DNA of 64,000 bases from Epithemia pelagica. Lineage: Eukaryota > Bacillariophyta > Bacillariophyceae > Surirellales > Surirellaceae. The translations under genes and the position numbers were made by a program. The notes beneath the pieces are model-generated. The model was not told the origin of the DNA, did no database searches, and saw nothing but the letters and a program-made list of their open reading frames with translations. Numbering within the stretch: position 1 is the first letter of the stretch; each line of letters starts with the position of its first letter. This document shows, piece after piece, positions 59,294-64,000 of this stretch. The DNA is taken from the NCBI GenBank assembly GCA_946965045.2, contig OX337230.1, forward strand, positions 2,542,001 to 2,606,000, read 5' to 3'.

Positions 59294-61225
59294 ATGCCTG
59301 TTTCTCTTGATGATGATCTTGATAGAAAGCCACCTGCAAAGCCATCTGCAAAGCCACCTGCGAAGAAGAAACCGCGCAACTCTCACTTAAAGAAACCACC
59401 GCCTGTACAGATTTCGGATGCAGCGAATTTAGGTCTAGGATCAACGGCTGGTGTTGACTCTACAACGTGTAGTCAACCAAAGGAAGAGAAATCTGGAGGT
59501 ACTAGCGTTGTTTCTAACGCCGAAGAACAATCGAATGGGCGTTCTGTGTCAAATGTTGTGGCGAATGAACAAATTGATGGCCTTGTGGGTGAAGGGAGAG
59601 GGCTTGTCCTGAAAGACAACCCAGGTCTTGATGATGGTGATGATGATGAATCGGTCAAGGATTCTACGGCATTGGTGGAAGGGAATGATGTGGAGATGGT
59701 AGATTGCACTGTTGAAGATAGACATGTGGAGGAGGACGATGGTTTCACGGCCAAACTTTTGTCTTTTTCCCCGCCCAAGGGATGCCATGGAGGAGTTCGA
59801 TACAAGGAACCTGACCCACCGGAGGGCCTGATTGTGAAAGGAAGTCAGAGAGCTGTTCGGTATAATCACAGTTGTTTGAGGGGATATATCATCAAAGGAT
59901 TGAATCAGGCAATGAACCTACGTACCATCATTGCTGCGAAGCGGGGGATTGGAATGAAAACAGTGACGCTACCGGTTCTTTTTTCCTGTCGAGAATGTAA
60001 AGGACTATGTGGGTCCATTCTTCCGAATTCGCATTCTAAGGTTCTTCAATTTCCGCACCAGTCTTATCGGCGCAGAGTGCTTCTTGATCCACCTGAAATA
60101 TGGGACCGTGAGTTCCCGTATGACATGTTCGACAGTATTGTACAGTGCATTGTTCATCGGTTGCACATACCCTTTGTCTTTGTTGACTATGGTTTTGACT
60201 TGGAGGATGATTCGTTGTTGACGGTAGCCTTGGAGGATTGGAAAGATGAGAAAACAAAGTACCTGGTTGTGTTAACATCGATGACACAGAATATCACCGG
60301 GCCTACACGTCATGCAATGATTATAGTTCAGCTAGATGATCACAGTGTCTATGTTTATGACCCACGCAAACGAACTATTGAAGAATGGTCGGGTCATGTT
60401 TCGAAAGCATTGAAGAGATGGTGTCTCCATGATACTAACCAAGACAGTCCCCAATGGACAAAGATGATGCTTCCTTCCAAGAGATTCGGATTGGAATACA
60501 AGGGTGAAAATATTCCGGAACAGCTGTTTGTTTTGGTGGCTTTCTACGGCTACATGGATTATATGTCTGGAATACACTGGTCAAGTTCTAGTCTCAAGAT
60601 TCCATCGGGTTTGATGGGTGAGAGATATATGGATGATTTGTCTTGTATTCGTCAGCTTTTCAATTCTAGAGTTTACAAATATCTGAATGAAATGAAGGAA
60701 TCGTCGGCAATTCGAGTGCTAACCGAACGACCTGTCGAAAGATCTGGAGATGAGCTATGTGAACATCCTAGATACAAAATTGGAGAGGGTGATATGAACA
60801 AGATAGACGATATATACGAGGAAGAAGAACATGACGTTGTGGTTTGTGAACATAGTTTTGACACGCAGTTGCAAACTGATCAGTATACATGCTCTGCCAC
60901 ATATGAACAGCTACGATGTGATTCGGTACTGCTGCCCAAGAAAGATATTCGGGACTATTTGAGGATGTCTGAACAAGAAGAGAATCTGTGTGTTTGTTGT
61001 GATAGAAGGATGCTTGATCCATCGGATAATGAGTATGAAATGATTCATCTAGATGGGCGATGGGGTACTGTGGACCGTGAAAGGTATTCTCCGGTGTGCG
61101 TCTTGGAGAATTGTGGGCATCGAATTCATAAGATTTGTCTCCAGATCAGATTGGCTCATGGAATACGCCATTGTCCCGTCTGTAATTCTACAATTGCGGT
61201 GGGAAGGGATATTCCTAAGATTTGA
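59294..61225 (+). CDS. RING-finger protein with a possible cysteine-protease-like core
   Basis: 643 residues from the first ATG (59294); the frame opens at 59270. The first ~160 residues are disordered, with KPPAKPSAKPPAKKKPR repeats and an acidic stretch. A folded middle follows. GPTRHAMIIVQLDDHSVYVY followed by DP resembles the His-to-Asp strand pair of Ulp1/C48 peptidases, but I cannot find the matching Cys, so this is weak. The C-terminus is a convincing RING-H2: CVCCDRRM, then CVLENCGHRIHKICL and CPVCNS. RING proteins are usually E3 ubiquitin ligases. Its frame relation to the two preceding ORFs suggests one original ~1050-codon gene or a set of overlapping ORFs. Confidence 0.6.
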   Translation: MPVSLDDDLDRKPPAKPSAKPPAKKKPRNSHLKKPPPVQISDAANLGLGSTAGVDSTTCSQPKEEKSGGTSVVSNAEEQSNGRSVSNVVANEQIDGLVGEGRGLVLKDNPGLDDGDDDESVKDSTALVEGNDVEMVDCTVEDRHVEEDDGFTAKLLSFSPPKGCHGGVRYKEPDPPEGLIVKGSQRAVRYNHSCLRGYIIKGLNQAMNLRTIIAAKRGIGMKTVTLPVLFSCRECKGLCGSILPNSHSKVLQFPHQSYRRRVLLDPPEIWDREFPYDMFDSIVQCIVHRLHIPFVFVDYGFDLEDDSLLTVALEDWKDEKTKYLVVLTSMTQNITGPTRHAMIIVQLDDHSVYVYDPRKRTIEEWSGHVSKALKRWCLHDTNQDSPQWTKMMLPSKRFGLEYKGENIPEQLFVLVAFYGYMDYMSGIHWSSSSLKIPSGLMGERYMDDLSCIRQLFNSRVYKYLNEMKESSAIRVLTERPVERSGDELCEHPRYKIGEGDMNKIDDIYEEEEHDVVVCEHSFDTQLQTDQYTCSATYEQLRCDSVLLPKKDIRDYLRMSEQEENLCVCCDRRMLDPSDNEYEMIHLDGRWGTVDRERYSPVCVLENCGHRIHKICLQIRLAHGIRHCPVCNSTIAVGRDIPKI

Positions 61226-61437
61226 GAAGTGATGGTACAAAATACAGCATCAATGCTCTTATTCGGGAATATGAGCAGGAAGAGAACATCCTCAACCTTT
61301 CTCGAAACCTGCCCACAAATGTCTTCATGTCGATGGAGACCTCGTAATGCAAATACTTCACCGCAATATCGACAATAACCAGAGGGGCATGCACGGGTCG
61401 ACTGCTTCCCTTTGACTACTCTACGTGATCTTCCCAT
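61156..61437 (-). CDS. Small zinc-finger ORF, doubtful
   Basis: 93 residues from ATG 61437 (MGRSRRVVKGKQSTRACPSG). A near-classical finger follows: CRYCGEVFALRGLHRHEDIC (CxxC, then HxxxC). The 3' end overlaps the end of the RING gene antisense. The motif argues for reality; the size and overlap argue against it. Confidence 0.35.
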   Translation of the reverse strand: MGRSRRVVKGKQSTRACPSGYCRYCGEVFALRGLHRHEDICGQVSRKVEDVLFLLIFPNKSIDAVFCTITSQILGISLPTAIVELQTGQWRIP

Positions 61438-61825
61438 ATCCACTGGTAATTTATCACAACAAGAAAGAAATTTTTGTTTGTAATATTGTGACGATATGGC
61501 AATGTTGATTGGATACTGCAGACCGACTGGCGCGCTGGTTCCGGTGTGCGCGAGGTGGATTAAATATTGTGGTTGGTGCGCTGTATTTTTTTTGAAAAAC
61601 ATTTATGGTCAAACGGTCTTGGCAAATATACTTCCTCGGAATGTATATGGATATTTCTTGACTATGGGATTGGCAGGCGGTCGTTGTTAACGCGGGTGTG
61701 GTTCTCTGTTTTGGCGCCGAATTTAAAACTTGCCCCGGATTGTATGTCTGCACCATTTTTGGACTAGAATCACAACGATAACGTTCTATGTTTCTTCACC
61801 TCGATTGAAAGTTGTTAGGCAAGAA

Positions 61826-64000
61826 ATGGTGAGGAAAACAAACAACACGAAACAGAAGTCCTCGGTGGAAGCACGTCTCCCAGTTTCGAGTCGATGTGAA
61901 GGGTACAAGAAACAAAAGAAAAGCTTCAATACTCAATGTGTTTCAACCATCAGACAGAACAAACGTAAGAATGACGCCATAACTAAGCAACAGAAAGAAC
62001 CACCCCTGCAGAATGTTCGGAATCTCGATGAAAATGATGGTGCACAATCTCGAGAAAATCAGGATCCGCAAAAAGGAAATACTTCAAGCGGTATGGAGGG
62101 ACGACGTGAAGGGGTGATGTCTGCCTTGGCTGGTCCGAGTACAACTGATGACATTCATATTGTGAATGGTATTATTAACGATGTGGTGGAGAATATATGT
62201 CAGGATGAAGATTCAGATTCCGATGCATTGGATGAGGACGAAGACGAAATTGGTCAAGACGCTACCAAAGGGCAAGTAAGAACCACATATTCAGGAAACG
62301 ACACCACAACGGGAGATTCCTTTGGAATCCTTTGGAAGCAGACCCCTTTTTGACACTGCACAGAGCCAACGGGCATCAACACTACCACAGCCATGTACTC
62401 AAGCATTCAACACAGGGAATGGTCTGGTACAGCAACAAAATCAAAGTGGAGGAACAATGCCACCACCCCCAAATCATGCTGGTCAGGAACGGGCGATGGA
62501 GCAGCACAATTCGAGACCTATTCATACCCAAGTTACTCCAATGGGAGTGAATCAACAGACCTGGGTGGGAAATGTAGCTGGTCAACATTCAGAACATATG
62601 CAGGATGTGGATCAGAACCACAATGAGTATTACGGTGCATCGTATGTCACGGGACAATATCAGGAACCTCAACCTCCAAATGCCGCAAATTCTGGACCTC
62701 AAGGAAATCAGTCTACACACATAGACCAAAGGATCAATGCTGGTGGAATGCAGGGAGATCATGGATATCAACAGGCATGCGCTAGTGGAATGCAGGGTGA
62801 TCATGGATATCAAGAGGCAGGCGCTGGTGGAATGCAGGGTGGTGGATATCAACAAGCTGGTTCTGGTGGAATGCAGGGTGGTGGATATCAACAAGCTGGT
62901 TCTGGTGGAATGCAGGGTGGTGGATATCAACAAGCTGGTTCTGGTGGAATGCAGGGTGGTGGATATCAACAGGCTGGTGCTAGTGGAATGCAGGGTGATG
63001 GATATCAACAGGCTGGTGGGGATAGGAAGTGGAATGGGCAACAAGAATGGTTATCGAATCAGGCATCCTACCCTAACCACAGTTCTACTTTTGGGAGTAC
63101 AGATGAAACATGTGCAACTTATTCTTATCCCCTGACGACCCAGATAGGTACGTATGTGAACAAAACAATAGGTACATGACATATACTCTCATGATTGATG
63201 TAATGGGGGTATGGTACTGATATTCTGATCCAGATGCTTGTGTCGCTCATGATGTTTCTTCATTGTCTGATATGTCATCACTGTATACAGGAGGTCAGGA
63301 ACGATGCTCCATTGCCAATCTCAGACCAGGTTATATATTCATTTCTACGGGTGATAGATCTGTTGTAACGGCATCTACGAACAACGACAAAGGCGGAAGC
63401 AATGATAATTCTTCTTCGAGAAAGAAGAAGAAGAAGGAGGTTTCCCAGAAGAATACAGAACCAAAACAACAACCAATCCTGCTTAACACAAATGACTTCA
63501 AGGAATTTGTCAAGTATAAGGTGTTCCGATACTTGAAATACTACTGTCGTTTTACGGATGCCTGTTCAGATGGTAATTTATTCAAGATGTTTTGTGCTGA
63601 ATTTGAGATTTACTTGACAAAGTACAGGATTGCGGACAAGTATAGATACTTTCGAGATTGTTGTGGTGATATTCAAAGGCATTTGAGAGTGAAACGGTCT
63701 AATGTATTGGGTCAATTTGCGAAGAAGTTCAAACGTAAGGGGACACTGCATGGTTTTCTTCTCTCTGCATGATTTTCTGTCTAACTCAACCTGCTCTTTT
63801 TGGCTGCTGTACAGATAGGGTGAAGATAGATTTGTGTTCTACATATGAGAATGGACTGATCCGTCGAACCTTTCCCAAATTGTACCAAGCTGATGAATAT
63901 GGATCCATGCCTGCAATGGAGAATTTCTTGCGTATGCGGGGAGAAATTGGAGTGAGTGAAGACTATATCTACATGTTTGCTTTGTTCGGCAGTGCTGTTT
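61826..64000 (+). CDS. Repeat-containing gene with a frame-breaking 10-bp duplication, continues past the right edge, unknown
   Basis: Start at ATG 61826 (GAAATGGTG). The frame is basic, then acidic, to about 62327. There a 10-bp tandem duplication shifts it into the frame of 62338–63147 (Gln/Gly-rich, with seven 13-residue repeats). Introns 63148–63233 (GTACGT…ATCCAG) and 63735–63814 (GTAAGG…TACAG) join the frame to exons 63234–63734 and 63815–64000. The third part has a folded look (FKEFVKYKVFRYLKYYCRFT, NLFKMFCAEFEIYLTKYRIA). The edge exon reads on to YIYMFALFGSAV. I recognise no family. The duplication makes this copy non-functional unless the start lies after it or splicing removes it. 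Confidence 0.5.
62318..62337. repeat. 10-bp tandem duplication causing a frameshift
   Basis: TCCTTTGGAA occurs twice back to back. Reading through one copy only would keep the upstream and downstream frames in register (GDSFG to SRPLF). Confidence 0.9.
62742..63020. repeat. Seven in-frame tandem repeats encoding GGMQGGGYQQAGS
   Basis: Unit length is 39 bp (42 bp in the first two units, which have an extra codon, GDHGYQ). The middle four units are almost identical, indicating recent expansion. The repeats keep the reading frame. Confidence 0.95.

Overview
The window looks like nuclear DNA from a diatom or a close stramenopile relative. Host genes are compact, with short GT–AG introns of about 40–145 bp. 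They are embedded in a dense mosaic of eukaryotic transposons, including a Ty1/copia element of the kind common in diatoms. One secreted Lys/Ser/Gly-rich protein resembles silica-associated proteins. The species is inferred from style and is not proven. No CRISPR, operon or other prokaryotic feature was seen.

Layout. 1–5421: 5' half of a minus-strand Ty1/copia element (LTR, primer-binding site, gag, a membrane segment, and pol running off the left edge). 5444–6248: a Harbinger-type non-autonomous element. 6398–6829: a broken partial copy of the glycosidase gene found at 12470. 6941–8179: an HNH-nuclease-like gene. 8350–12245: a structurally complete piggyBac element. 12470–34855: the host gene island, made of a beta-propeller glycosidase, a silaffin-like secreted protein, the retromer subunit VPS35, a WBP4-like splicing factor, a PrmA-type methyltransferase, a small coiled-coil ORF, ribosomal protein eL37, threonyl-tRNA synthetase, a DDHD phospholipase and an sn-1 diacylglycerol lipase.

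34856–49234 is a graveyard: GATACAA minisatellite, Asn/Thr/Pro/His-rich ORFs, two oppositely oriented pieces of a hAT transposase, reverse-transcriptase fragments, a 52-bp tandem repeat that breaks a reading frame, a frameshifted pogo/Jerky-like transposase, and an unknown ORF with an in-frame TGA.

50316–56967 is the most interesting unit. It is a complete 6.65-kb hAT element with a 14-bp terminal inverted repeat and a perfect 8-bp target-site duplication. It carries an intact hAT transposase and, convergent with it, an endonuclease III/NTH1-like DNA glycosylase that keeps the catalytic Lys and Asp but appears to lack the iron-sulfur cysteines. It sits inside a T/G-rich repeat tract.

57600–64000 holds a duplicated leader and a chain of plus-strand ORFs in shifting frames. 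One ends in a RING finger, and one has seven 13-residue repeats and a frame-breaking 10-bp duplication. The last gene continues past the right edge.
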